Shown here piece by piece: positions 48,117 through 56,940 of a stretch of 64,000 bases of DNA. The notes beneath the pieces are model-generated. The model had not been told where the DNA came from. It was given only the letters and a program-made list of their open reading frames with translations, and searched no databases. The position numbers and the translations under genes were made by a program. The stretch's first letter is position 1; each line of letters begins with the position of its first letter. The stretch is from Zhihengliuella halotolerans (GTDB lineage: Bacteria > Actinomycetota > Actinomycetes > Actinomycetales > Micrococcaceae): assembly GCF_004217565.1 (NCBI RefSeq), contig NZ_SHLA01000001.1:1302001-1366000 (forward strand), written 5' to 3'.

Positions 48117-48486
48117 GGGTGCCGAGGCGCTCGCCGTCGGCGTCGAAGGCGATCAGATCATCCCCGTCTACCTCCAGCGAGGCCAGATCCCCCATCCATT
48201 CGGTGTAGTCCTCGCACCACATCTTCGTGCTGAACACGCCCGGCGTCTGCACGCGCCCGTCCTCGACTTTCCACGACCCGCCCATCCGGTTGCACCCGTC
48301 CGAGCCGGTGAGCGTGCCGTCGGCGTCGAAGCGCAGCCAGGGCGAGGCCCCGTCGTCGTCACCCCATTGGCCGAGGATCCGCTCCTCGAGAGGCGCTCCC
48401 GCGCCGCCGGGGGCGCACGCGGCCAGCGAAGCGGAGGCTGCGAGCGCGAGAACGAGGCAGAGGGCGCGGTACGGGTGGGAGCTCAT
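48103..48486 (-). CDS. META-domain lipoprotein
   Basis: 127 residues. Lipobox SLAAC (Cys24) after a signal peptide, then a small beta domain with the META/HslJ mark DGTLTGSDGCNRMGGSWKVEDGRV and a second conserved Cys in KMWCEDYTEWMGDLASL. Role unknown; HslJ relatives are envelope or heat-shock linked. ATG 48486 gives the shortest proper signal peptide; an in-frame start six codons upstream is possible. Confidence 0.75.
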   Translation of the reverse strand: MSSHPYRALCLVLALAASASLAACAPGGAGAPLEERILGQWGDDDGASPWLRFDADGTLTGSDGCNRMGGSWKVEDGRVQTPGVFSTKMWCEDYTEWMGDLASLEVDGDDLIAFDADGERLGTLSRS

Positions 48487-48582
48487 ACGGCCAGCATGCC
48501 GCATCCGGCGGCGCTTGTCCCGACTCGTTCACAATCGGAACGCGGCGTTCGGTCAGCGAGCACGGATGCTAGGCTCACGACC

Positions 48583-48618
48583 GTGACGAGCAACACGAGG
48601 AGCGAGCGTGCCAACTGA
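48583..48618 (+). other. Possible leaderless micro-frame overlapping the iclR-type start
   Basis: GTG at 48583, 7 nt after TAGGCT (48570-48575), opens 11 codons (VTSNTRSERAN) that end inside the regulator gene, in another frame. It may couple translation or simply mark the transcript start. Confidence 0.25.
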
Positions 48619-49366
48619 ATCCGCCGAGGAGCCTGCGCCAAAGGATTCGGGCGCCAAACCGGCGTCGCAGACCCTCTCGCGCGGCATCCGTATGCTCGAG
48701 GTCCTGGCCGAGTCGCCGGGGCCGTTGACGATCGCCGAACTTTCGGCGCAACTGGGCGTACACCGCTCGATCGCCTACCGCATCCTGCGCACGCTCGAAT
48801 CCCACCTGCTCGTCATGCGCGACGCGAGCGGACGCGTGCAGCTGGCCCCCGGGCTCGTCGCCCTCGCCCGCGGCGTGCAGCAGGACCTCCAATCCGCTGC
48901 CCTGCCCGAGCTGGCGGAGGTAGCGAACGAGCACGGCGCGAGCGCCTTCATCGCGGTCTGGGACCAGCGCGACTGCTTCACCCTGGTCACCGTGGAACCT
49001 CGGCACGGTACAGCCGCGGTCATCCAACGGCCCGGTTCCCGCCACGCCTTCAACCTAGGCGCGCCCGGCATCGCCATCCAGTCCGCACTGACCCCCGAGG
49101 CCTGGGTGGAGCGCATGCCGGAGGAACCCTACCGGGCGGCGGCGGCTGAAGCGCGCAGCCTCGGCTACGCCGTCAGCCGCGACGAGGTGATCCCGGGCGT
49201 CTCGGCCGTGGCCGCGCCCATCCGGGTACCGAACCAGCTGCCCGCCGCGGTCGCGATGGTGTACCCGACCGCGACGCCTCCGGCGGCGACGGCCGATCTC
49301 GGCGAGCGGATGGTGCGTGCTGCGCGCGCTATCGAGCGCGCCCTCGGCGCCGCACCAGGGCGCTGA
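48608..49366 (+). CDS. IclR-family transcriptional regulator
   Basis: 252 residues. The N-terminal winged helix has SRGIRMLEVLAESPGPLTIAELSAQLGVHRSIAYRILRTLESHLLVMRDASGRVQLAPGL; the C-terminal effector domain has SAFIAVWDQRDCFTLVTVEPRHG, GAPGIAIQSAL and SRDEVIPGVSAVAAPIRVP. The start is GTG 48608 with GAGGAG 6 nt upstream. Its last 38 bp overlap the convergent MFS gene. Targets are not evident from context. Confidence 0.9.
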   Translation: MPTESAEEPAPKDSGAKPASQTLSRGIRMLEVLAESPGPLTIAELSAQLGVHRSIAYRILRTLESHLLVMRDASGRVQLAPGLVALARGVQQDLQSAALPELAEVANEHGASAFIAVWDQRDCFTLVTVEPRHGTAAVIQRPGSRHAFNLGAPGIAIQSALTPEAWVERMPEEPYRAAAAEARSLGYAVSRDEVIPGVSAVAAPIRVPNQLPAAVAMVYPTATPPAATADLGERMVRAARAIERALGAAPGR

Positions 49367-50636
49367 CGACCGAAGCAGCGAACAGCACGACGGCGGCGAC
49401 GGCCACCGTGCCGAACGCCGCGGAGCTGCCCCCGGCGTCGGCGACGGTGCCGGCAGCGGCGTTGCCGGCGGAGACGCCGACGACCACGCCGCTGGCCAGC
49501 AGCGTCATCACGGTCCCGAGCCGCCCGCGCGGGGACGCTTCGCTGCCGATCGTGTACACCGTCACCAGCACGGGGCCGATCGGCAGACCGATGATGAAGA
49601 CCACCGCGATCATCCACGGCACGGAGTCGACGGCGTGCAGCAGCAACACCGCGGGGACCACCAGCAGGGCGCACACGAACCAGCGCTTGGACTGCCCCCA
49701 GACGCTCGGCCAGGCGGAGACCGACAGTGCGGTTGCGCCCGACGCGAGGCCCATGGCCGCGTAGAAGAGACCGCCGGCGCTGGCCTGGCCGGCCTCCCCG
49801 GCGAACGCCACAGAGCTCGCCGAGATCGTCCCGAAGAGCCCGCCCATGCCGATCATTCCGGCGACGGCGGCGCCCACGCCCGCGATACGCAGCGGCGTCC
49901 ACGCGCCCTGGCGCGACTGGCCGCTCGTGCGCGCCCGGACCATGAGGTGCGCGCGTTCGGCTGCCCGCTCCGTCCAGTGGAGTGCGAAGAGCGGGACCAT
50001 CACGGCGGTCAGGACCGCGGCGATGATCAAGGGCAGCCAGGGAGCGAAGAGCGAAGCGAAGAGGCCGACGAGCGCCGGCCCGAGGACGAAAGTGAGCTCG
50101 TCCACCATCGACTCGAGACTCAGCGCCGATTCCAATTCGCGGCGCCCGCGGGGCCGCACGGAGGTGAGGTTCTGCCAGCGCACACGGGACATCGACCCGA
50201 CCTGGGGGCACGTCAGCCCGGCGAGGAAGGTCGTGACGAGTAGAACGCCGGTCGCGGGATCGGCACCGAGAACCAGCCAGACGACGGCGACGATGAGGAT
50301 CGCGTGGGCGATGGCCACGGGCACGAGCACGGCCCGCTGGGAAGTGCGATCAATCAGGTACCCGGACAGCGGGCCGCCGATTGCCTGCCCGATGCCGGTC
50401 GCGGCGGCGGCCAGGCCGCCGGCGGCATACGAGCCCGTCGCCGCCGCGACGAGTGTCAGGGCGCCGATGGAAAGGAACGCGAGCGGGAGGCGGGCGACGA
50501 AGGCCAGCGGGAGGTAGGCCCGGCCGGTCAGGCCGGCCAACGAGGAGAACGGAACGCGGCCCTGAGGCTTCGGCGCGGCGGGTTCCGGGATGGGTGGTTC
50601 GACGGGCGCGGACGCGCCGGTGACGGGGTGCGACAA
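49329..50636 (-). CDS. MFS transporter, drug-efflux-like
   Basis: 435 residues, about 12 membrane segments (ALVGLFASLFAPWLPLIIAAVLTAVMVPLFAL among them), with the loop between segments 2 and 3 seen in GGPLSGYLIDRTSQRAVLVP. Substrate unknown. The start must lie after an in-frame stop at 50643-50645, which leaves TTG 50636; AAGGA lies 11 nt upstream. The 5' end thus has a weak, unusual start, and a start further in cannot be excluded. Confidence 0.78.
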   Translation of the reverse strand: MSHPVTGASAPVEPPIPEPAAPKPQGRVPFSSLAGLTGRAYLPLAFVARLPLAFLSIGALTLVAAATGSYAAGGLAAAATGIGQAIGGPLSGYLIDRTSQRAVLVPVAIAHAILIVAVVWLVLGADPATGVLLVTTFLAGLTCPQVGSMSRVRWQNLTSVRPRGRRELESALSLESMVDELTFVLGPALVGLFASLFAPWLPLIIAAVLTAVMVPLFALHWTERAAERAHLMVRARTSGQSRQGAWTPLRIAGVGAAVAGMIGMGGLFGTISASSVAFAGEAGQASAGGLFYAAMGLASGATALSVSAWPSVWGQSKRWFVCALLVVPAVLLLHAVDSVPWMIAVVFIIGLPIGPVLVTVYTIGSEASPRGRLGTVMTLLASGVVVGVSAGNAAAGTVADAGGSSAAFGTVAVAAVVLFAASVVSALVRRRGRAR

Positions 50637-50679
50637 AGTGACTCATGTCCTTCGCGACATGCGCACCGTCCCAGCCATC

Positions 50680-50715
50680 CCGGTACGCCCAACCCTGTAC
50701 CGGATAAAGTTTACC
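50680..50715 (-). promoter_or_regulatory. Promoter with two overlapping inverted repeats before the MFS gene
   Basis: CCGGTAC (50680-50686) and GTACCGG (50697-50703) form one repeat; GGATAAAGTTTACC (50702-50715) is a second, imperfect one. On the minus strand TCGACA, 16 bp and TAAACT form a promoter whose -10 lies in the second repeat. Confidence 0.5.
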
Positions 50716-50746
50716 TGGTTTTTCCGGCGTGTCGAGGATAGCTGGG

Positions 50747-53700
50747 CTATACGCCGCAGGAGTCGAGTTCGAGCGTGGTCGTCGATCCCTCCCGGGTCTT
50801 GTGCACGACGAGCTGGGCGGCGATCTGCTCCTTGAGCTCCTGCACGTGGCTCACGAGGCCGACGACGCGGCCGCTCGTGCGCAAGCCGTCGAGGGCGGAC
50901 ATGACCTTTTCCAGGGTTGCGGGATCGAGACTGCCGAAGCCCTCGTCAACGAAGAGCGTCTCCATGTCGATGCCGCCCGATTCGGCCTGGACGACGTCGG
51001 CGAGCCCGAGGGCCAGAGCGAGGGAGGCCATGAAGGACTCGCCGCCGGAGAGCGACCCCGGTTCGCGCTCGGCACCGGTCCACTCGTCACGGACCTTGAT
51101 GCCGAGCCCGCCTTTGCCCCGACCGGAGGCGGCGTCGTCGTGCGCGAGCGCGAAGCGCCCCGCCGTCATCTCGACCAGGCGTTCGTTCGCGGCGGCCGCG
51201 ACGGCTTCCAGCCTCGCGGCCAGGACGTACGTGCTCAGCGGCATCTTGAACGTGTTCTCCCCGGCTCCTGCCGCCAGATCGGCGAGGCCTTTGACCAGCT
51301 CGTACTCGGCCAGCAGCGGGCCCTGGCGCTCGTTGAGGGCGCGCAGACGGTCGCGCTGGCCCTCGAAACGCCGCGCGTAGCCGTCCAGGCTGCCCTGCCG
51401 GGCGACGACGTCGGTCACCGTCTGCTCCGCCTCCTCGGCCCGACGACGGGCGGCCGCGGCCTCGTCCTCTGCGGGCACGGCGTGACCGTCTGTCCGATCC
51501 CAGCGCGCGCGGACGAGCTGCTCGCTCTCGGCGAGGGTCGCCAGCCGGATCGCCGCCGCGTCGAAGGCCTCGACGCGGGCGCTGAGTTCGCCCCGGCGGC
51601 CTTCAGCCAGCCTTCCCGCCCGGGCCTCCTCTACCGTCTCGAATCCGTTCTCGGCCAGCGACGCGTCGAGCTCGCTGCCGGCGCGGGCATCGTCGCGCTC
51701 GGCCTCGCCGACGCGCGAGAGGGCTTGCTCCCAGATCGCAGCCGCGTGGACGACGCGGCTGAGCTGTTCGACGCGTGCGGCGAGTGTGGCCGCGGGCGCG
51801 GCGGCCTCTTCGATGACGCGTGCGTCTCCGGCGATGCGCTCGTTGAGTTCGAGGCGCCTCGACGCGAGCGCCGACTGCTCCTCGCGTGCCCGGCCGATCT
51901 CTGCGGTCAGGGCCTCTCGCTCGGTCATGAGCTGTTCGATGCGCTGTTCAGCTGCCTGCAGCGCCTCCGCGGCCGTGCCGGCGGCCTCCGCGCGCGTCTT
52001 CGCCGCATCCAACGCGGCCGCCACGTCCGCCGCGCTCGCCTCATGCGCGAGGGCCGCGAGCCGCTGCATGCGCGCTTCGGCATCGCTTTTGGCCCGCGCA
52101 GCCTCTTCCGCCCGGTGCTGCCGTTCCTGGACGCGGCCCTCGGCGGCCGCGATCTGCTCGTCGGTCACCGCATCGGCGCCGGAGGCGGTGGCCGGATCGG
52201 GGTGGTCGGGCGATCCGCACACGGCGCACGCCTCGCCCGCGACGAGTTCGGCGGCGAGTGCCGCGGCGGAGTTCGCCAGACGGGCGGCCACGAGGCCGGC
52301 GTGCTCTGTTCTCGCGGCGGCGTGTTCTCGCTCGGCCCGTGTCCAGGCGCCGACGGCAGCATCGTGCTCGGCACGGAACCCGTCCCGCGCTGTCACGGCC
52401 TCGACCGCGCGTCGGGCCTCGTCGACGGCGGCCGTGCGCTGCGCGCGTTCGGCGGCGGTGGGCGCGTGCTCGGCCATCTCCGCGCGCGCCCGCGCTTCCT
52501 CGACATCGAGCGCCTCGACCCGCTGGCCGGCCTGCAACAGGTTCGCCGCAATGGATTCGGTCTCGTCCTCCGTGGCCTTGAGTCGCTCGCGCCGATCCGC
52601 GAGTTCCCGCTCCCGTGGCAGCAACGATTCGGCGACGGTGAGCGCCTTGGTCGCCCGCGCAAGGAACGACTTCTCGAGGGGCCCGTCGTCCGCACCGGCC
52701 GCCGCGAGGAGGTCGGCGGCGTCCTCCAGCGATTCCGCCTTCCCGCGCGCCTCCGCGTGCCCGCGCCGGCACGCCGCGAGATGCTCCGCCGCCGTGTCCC
52801 GGCGCGCCGCGGCGGCGGTGACGCGGGCGGCCCGGGCATCCGCGTCCAGCATCGTCCGGGCATCGTCGACGGCAGCGCGCCGCCCGTCGTGTTCCGCCTG
52901 TGCCCGCTCGGCGTCGTCGAGGGCGGCTGCGTCGCTGCGCCGCCGCTCGATGATCTCGGCGGCTGAGATCAGCCGGCGGTACTCCTCCTGGGCGGAGGCG
53001 AGGGCCAGGTTCAGGCCCGCCCGCGCTTCTGCGAGGCGCCCGGCGACGAGGCTGATCAGCTGCTCGTCACCGGCGGGCTCGGCTTCTTCTCCCGGCCCCT
53101 CGCCGTCGGCGCCACCTCCTGCGGGCGACTCAGCAGGCGTCAGCGCCCCGAGGTGGGTCGTCGCGTCGTCGGCGAGATCACTGAACAGGTGCTCGTGTTC
53201 GAGCTCCGCCTCGCGGGCCGCCGCGGCCAGGCGGCGACGGCGCTCGGCGAGGTGCGACTCGACCCCGCGGTAGTCGGAGACGTCGAAGAGGCTCTCGAGC
53301 AGGGCCTGACGTTCCTTGTCGGGGGCGCGCAGGAACGCCGCGAACTCCCCCTGCGGCAGCATCGCGACCCGGGTGAACTGCGCCCGACCCATGCCGAGAA
53401 TGTCGGCGATCTCGGCGCCGACCTCATCATTGCGCGTGGACTTGACCACCCACTGGCCGTCGACAAGCTCGCGCAGTCGGCTCTGCGCCTTCTCCTGAGT
53501 CGTGCCGGTGCCGCGGCGCTTCGGCCGATCCCACGCGGGCGAACGGGTGACCTCGAACCGGCGTTCCCGCACGCAGAACTCGCAGACTGCCTCGGGCACC
53601 GTCTCCTCGTCGGCGTGGGCGCTGCGGATGGTCCGCACCCCCTCGCGTGCCCCGGGAAGGGTGCCGTAGAGCGCGAAGCAGATCCCGTCGAGCACACTCG

Positions 53701-53824
53701 TCTTGCCAGCACCGGTCTCGCCGTTGAGCAGGAAGAGTCCCGCCGCCGACAAGGCGTCGAAATCGATGGTCTCGGTGCCCTTGAACGGCCCGAAAGCCTG
53801 CAGCCGCAGTCGGTGGATCCTCAT
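50747..53824 (-). CDS. sbcC: Exonuclease subunit SbcC (Rad50-like)
   Basis: 1025 residues. ATPase halves at the ends: Walker A GETGAGKT (35-42), signature SLSGGESFMASLALALGLADVV and Walker B ETLFVDEGFGSLDP near the C-terminus. Between them lie two long Ala/Glu/Arg coiled-coil arms with the zinc hook CAVC in GEACAVCGSPDHPDPA. With SbcD it cuts hairpins and protein-blocked DNA ends. Its ATG overlaps the sbcD stop by 4 bp. Confidence 0.95.
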   Translation of the reverse strand: MRIHRLRLQAFGPFKGTETIDFDALSAAGLFLLNGETGAGKTSVLDGICFALYGTLPGAREGVRTIRSAHADEETVPEAVCEFCVRERRFEVTRSPAWDRPKRRGTGTTQEKAQSRLRELVDGQWVVKSTRNDEVGAEIADILGMGRAQFTRVAMLPQGEFAAFLRAPDKERQALLESLFDVSDYRGVESHLAERRRRLAAAAREAELEHEHLFSDLADDATTHLGALTPAESPAGGGADGEGPGEEAEPAGDEQLISLVAGRLAEARAGLNLALASAQEEYRRLISAAEIIERRRSDAAALDDAERAQAEHDGRRAAVDDARTMLDADARAARVTAAAARRDTAAEHLAACRRGHAEARGKAESLEDAADLLAAAGADDGPLEKSFLARATKALTVAESLLPRERELADRRERLKATEDETESIAANLLQAGQRVEALDVEEARARAEMAEHAPTAAERAQRTAAVDEARRAVEAVTARDGFRAEHDAAVGAWTRAEREHAAARTEHAGLVAARLANSAAALAAELVAGEACAVCGSPDHPDPATASGADAVTDEQIAAAEGRVQERQHRAEEAARAKSDAEARMQRLAALAHEASAADVAAALDAAKTRAEAAGTAAEALQAAEQRIEQLMTEREALTAEIGRAREEQSALASRRLELNERIAGDARVIEEAAAPAATLAARVEQLSRVVHAAAIWEQALSRVGEAERDDARAGSELDASLAENGFETVEEARAGRLAEGRRGELSARVEAFDAAAIRLATLAESEQLVRARWDRTDGHAVPAEDEAAAARRRAEEAEQTVTDVVARQGSLDGYARRFEGQRDRLRALNERQGPLLAEYELVKGLADLAAGAGENTFKMPLSTYVLAARLEAVAAAANERLVEMTAGRFALAHDDAASGRGKGGLGIKVRDEWTGAEREPGSLSGGESFMASLALALGLADVVQAESGGIDMETLFVDEGFGSLDPATLEKVMSALDGLRTSGRVVGLVSHVQELKEQIAAQLVVHKTREGSTTTLELDSCGV

Positions 53825-54984
53825 GCGTCACCCTTGCCCTCGTGTACGGCCGCGAACGCGGACTCCATGACGGCACGCTCGTCGTCCGCCAGCCCGCGCC
53901 TGCGCACGTGGTCGACGAAGTCCCCCGTCACCTGGATCGGGCTCTGCGCCCTGCGGAGACGCTCCGCGTAGGAGGCGTCCTGCTCCTGCCGGTCCCGCGG
54001 CTCGAAACGGAGCACGAGCAGGTGGGGGAAACGGCCGCGGATGCGCTCGAGAGCCCGAGCGGGACGCTCCGCGTCAGTCAACGTCACCTGGCAGTAGGCG
54101 CTCTCCGCGGCGGCATGGGACGCGTCCGACAGCAGGTCCTCGAGGTCCCCGCGCAGCGTCGCGAGAGAGCGTTCTGGAGTCCAGTCCCTCGCCTCGACGC
54201 CGAGAATCCCCTCCGCGCCCGTCTCGATGAGCCACGCACCCTTGCGGTGCTGCGCCTCGGAGAAGGAGTAGGCGACGGGCGAGCCAGAGTAGCGCACGTT
54301 CTCGGCGAGGCGCTGCCGTCCGTGCAGGTGCCCGAGCGCCGCGTAGTCGAAGTCCTCGAAGTAGGAGACCGGCACCTTGTCGACGCCGCCGATGCTCAGG
54401 TCCCGTTCGCTCTCGCTCGGTTCGGCGCCCGCCGCGAAGACGTGGGCCATCACGACGGCGAGCACCGGCTCCGCGGCCTCCGCCCGCCGCCGTGCCAGGT
54501 CCGCGCGGAGCCGCTCGAGGACGGCGCGCACGACCGCCGGGTGCCCGGGCTCTTCGACGCCCAGCTCGTCGCGCACCATGCGCGGTTCCAGGTACGGGAC
54601 CGGGTAGACCGCCACGTGGTGATCGCCGCCGTCGAACACGACCGGGTCCGCCGCCGCCGCGACCGCCGTGCGGACGTGCACCCCGGAGACTTCCATGAGC
54701 CGCGCGCCGAAACCCAGCCGAATCGCCGAGTCGTGGTTGCCGCTCGTAACGACCACCTGTGCGCCGGCGGCACGGATCCGCACCAGCGCCTCATCGAAAA
54801 GGCTCACCACGTCCACACCGGGCATCGCACGGTCGTAGACGTCGCCGGAGACCAGCACGAGGTCGATCCCGTCCCCCTCGACGCACGCGATGAGCTCGTC
54901 GAGGAACCTTCGCTGGGCGGATTCGAGCCCGGCGCCGTGGAACGACCGGCCCAGGTGCCAGTCCGAGGTGTGCAGGATCTTCAT
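53821..54984 (-). CDS. sbcD: Exonuclease subunit SbcD (Mre11-like)
   Basis: 387 residues. Metallophosphoesterase motifs: HTSDWHLGRSFHG, VLVSGDVYDRAMP, VVTSGNHDSAIRL, VVMAHVFAAGA and ALGHLHGRQ, the full set of metal ligands. A C-terminal capping domain follows. The start ATG 54984 has TAGGCT (54991-54996) ending 6 nt upstream, so a leaderless sbcDC transcript is likely. Confidence 0.96.
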   Translation of the reverse strand: MKILHTSDWHLGRSFHGAGLESAQRRFLDELIACVEGDGIDLVLVSGDVYDRAMPGVDVVSLFDEALVRIRAAGAQVVVTSGNHDSAIRLGFGARLMEVSGVHVRTAVAAAADPVVFDGGDHHVAVYPVPYLEPRMVRDELGVEEPGHPAVVRAVLERLRADLARRRAEAAEPVLAVVMAHVFAAGAEPSESERDLSIGGVDKVPVSYFEDFDYAALGHLHGRQRLAENVRYSGSPVAYSFSEAQHRKGAWLIETGAEGILGVEARDWTPERSLATLRGDLEDLLSDASHAAAESAYCQVTLTDAERPARALERIRGRFPHLLVLRFEPRDRQEQDASYAERLRRAQSPIQVTGDFVDHVRRRGLADDERAVMESAFAAVHEGKGDA

Positions 54985-55063
54985 GACTTCAGCCTATGCC
55001 GCACCGCTTCCGGAATAGGTCAGCGCGACGCTCTCCCGGTGCCGGCATACGTAGAATGGTGCG

Positions 55064-55906
55064 GTGACTTCCTCCGTTTCCCCCAGCCTCGATCCCGACC
55101 AGTTCATGGACCGAGCAACGGCGCTGCTGGCCGCACCCGCCGTCGTCGGACCCGCGGACGGGCTCGATCCGCACGCCTTGCTCCCCCTGTACCTCGCGGA
55201 CGGGCTGCTCGAGGCGGTCGAGTGGGCCAACGACGGCGTCGGTAGCGACGAGGCCGCCTGCATGTGGCTCGCCGCGCTGCGCTGGCACCGCACGGTGACC
55301 GGGGCCTTCCCGCCCGGTGCCCCCGAACCGCTCACCCGGATGATCGACGACGAGCTGGCCGCTCTGCGTCCGACGGCCGACGGCGCGGACCCCGCCCTCC
55401 TGACCGTGATCTCGCGCGTCGACATGGGCACGCCGCAGCGCCCCCAGCACGACGACGGCGCCGCCGGCTGGGCGTTGTTGTGCGCCACCGTGCCGGGCCT
55501 GCTCCCGCACGTCACGCCCGGTACCCGGCGCAAACTCGCGGTCGACGCCGCGGCACTCGTGGCCCCGCGGAGCGCGTTCGACGCGGCCGCCGTCCTCGGC
55601 CCGGCCGTGTTCGAGATGCTTGCGGCCCCCGACCCGCTCGGGGCGCTGCGCGAGCTCGGCGAGCAAGCCCCCGAGGACGGGACGGGCGCCCGGCTCCGCA
55701 CGGCCGTGTCGGCGGCTGCGGGGCACTCCTCGGCCGCGGACGCGGCCAGCTCGCACACCGCCGGGGACGAACGGATGCTGGCGGCCGCGCTGTGCGGTGC
55801 CGTTCACGGAACCGCAGCGCTCGGCGACGGCTGGGAGCGGCGGCCGGGCGCCGCCGTCGTACTCGCGGCCGCGGAGCGCTGGCGCCGCCTCGTGTTCGCG
55901 GCCTGA
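55064..55906 (+). CDS. Degenerate ADP-ribosylglycohydrolase-like protein
   Basis: 280 residues, helical, no signal peptide. LPLYLADGLLEAVEWAND and CMWLAALRWHRTVTG align with the family blocks (T)QMTLFTAEGLLRA and AYLRWL, and SHTAGDERMLAAALCGAVHGTAALGDGWERR aligns with GGDTDTIAAIAGALAGA...W. Both metal-binding motifs are lost (TDDT reads DPHA, DTDT reads DERM), so hydrolysis is unlikely. GTG 55064 has TAGAAT (55052-55057) ending 6 nt upstream. The family call is by eye and needs a profile search. Confidence 0.65.
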   Translation: MTSSVSPSLDPDQFMDRATALLAAPAVVGPADGLDPHALLPLYLADGLLEAVEWANDGVGSDEAACMWLAALRWHRTVTGAFPPGAPEPLTRMIDDELAALRPTADGADPALLTVISRVDMGTPQRPQHDDGAAGWALLCATVPGLLPHVTPGTRRKLAVDAAALVAPRSAFDAAAVLGPAVFEMLAAPDPLGALRELGEQAPEDGTGARLRTAVSAAAGHSSAADAASSHTAGDERMLAAALCGAVHGTAALGDGWERRPGAAVVLAAAERWRRLVFAA

Positions 55907-55922
55907 GCGCACGACCCTGGCC

Positions 55923-56927
55923 TCAGACGGTTGCGGGCCAGGCGCCGCCGACCATCTGCAGGAACTCGCCCTCGGCGACGACTTCGATGCGCTGGCCGTT
56001 CTCGCGCTTCTTGAGCACGTCGCGGGCCTTGGACGTCAGCCGGCCGGAGGTGAGGTCGCTCGCGACGAAGCCGTCGCCGACGACGAGCACCGTGGTCTTG
56101 CGGGTCACGCGGCTCGCGGTGGACGCGCCCGCGTCGGCCGCCCGGTTCTTCGCGTCCTGCCGGCTGATGCCGAGGTTGCCGGTGAAGACGACGTTCTCGC
56201 CGAAGAGCGGGTGCGACGGGTCGGCGTCGGGGTTCGGCGCCGGGTTACTGCCCTCCTGCGGCCAGACGGCCCACTCGGGCTGCTTGGGCACCATCGCGCC
56301 GCTGGCCTTCCAGTTCTGCGCGTCTTGGGTGGCGCGGGAGAGCGGGTCCCCGATGCGGTACGGTGCCGCCGCGCTGAAGCCGGCGCCGAGGCGCACCTCC
56401 AGCTCCTCCGGCCGTTCCACACCGTGGATCCGGCCGATGTCGATCATGACCCCGGCGCACGCTCGCGCGTCCTCAAGGGCATCGTGGTGGTTCCGCAGCG
56501 GCGTGCCCGCCGCCTCGGCGACGAACGGCAGCGAGTAGGAGGCCAGGTTGTAGCTGCGGCGCGAGAGGATCACGGTGCAGGCGTGCCGGTACCCGGGCGC
56601 GTCCAGCCCCGAGACCTCGAGGGCCGAGCGGATCACGCCGAGGTCGAACGCGGCGTTGTGCGCAACCACGAGATCCCCGCCGATCATCGCGTTCATCTCC
56701 GCGAAGATCTCCCCGAACCGGGGCGCCGCGGCGACCATCTCGGGCGTGACGCCGTGGATCTGGACGTTGCGCGGATCGAAATGATCGAAGCCCTCTGGCG
56801 GCCGCATCATCCAGAGCCGCTCGTCGACGATCTCGCCGGCGCGCACCTTGATCACCCCGACACTGCACGGCGATCCGCGGAAGCCGTTGGCCGTTTCGAA
56901 GTCAATGGCGGTGAAGTCGTAACTCAT
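55923..56927 (-). CDS. DEDDh 3'-5' exonuclease with C-terminal BRCT domain
   Basis: 334 residues. Exonuclease motifs: DFTAIDFETAN (Asp/Glu), VVAHNAAFDLGVIRSAL and NHHDALEDARACAGV (His/Asp), as in DnaQ epsilon and PolC. After a linker the region HPLFGENVVFTGNLGISRQDAKNRAADAGASTASRVTRKTTVLVVGDG is a BRCT domain like that of DNA ligase LigA. Likely DNA repair or processing. ATG 56927 opens right before the domain. It follows dedA by 13 bp. Confidence 0.9.
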   Translation of the reverse strand: MSYDFTAIDFETANGFRGSPCSVGVIKVRAGEIVDERLWMMRPPEGFDHFDPRNVQIHGVTPEMVAAAPRFGEIFAEMNAMIGGDLVVAHNAAFDLGVIRSALEVSGLDAPGYRHACTVILSRRSYNLASYSLPFVAEAAGTPLRNHHDALEDARACAGVMIDIGRIHGVERPEELEVRLGAGFSAAAPYRIGDPLSRATQDAQNWKASGAMVPKQPEWAVWPQEGSNPAPNPDADPSHPLFGENVVFTGNLGISRQDAKNRAADAGASTASRVTRKTTVLVVGDGFVASDLTSGRLTSKARDVLKKRENGQRIEVVAEGEFLQMVGGAWPATV

Positions 56928-56940
56928 CGTGCGCAATCTT

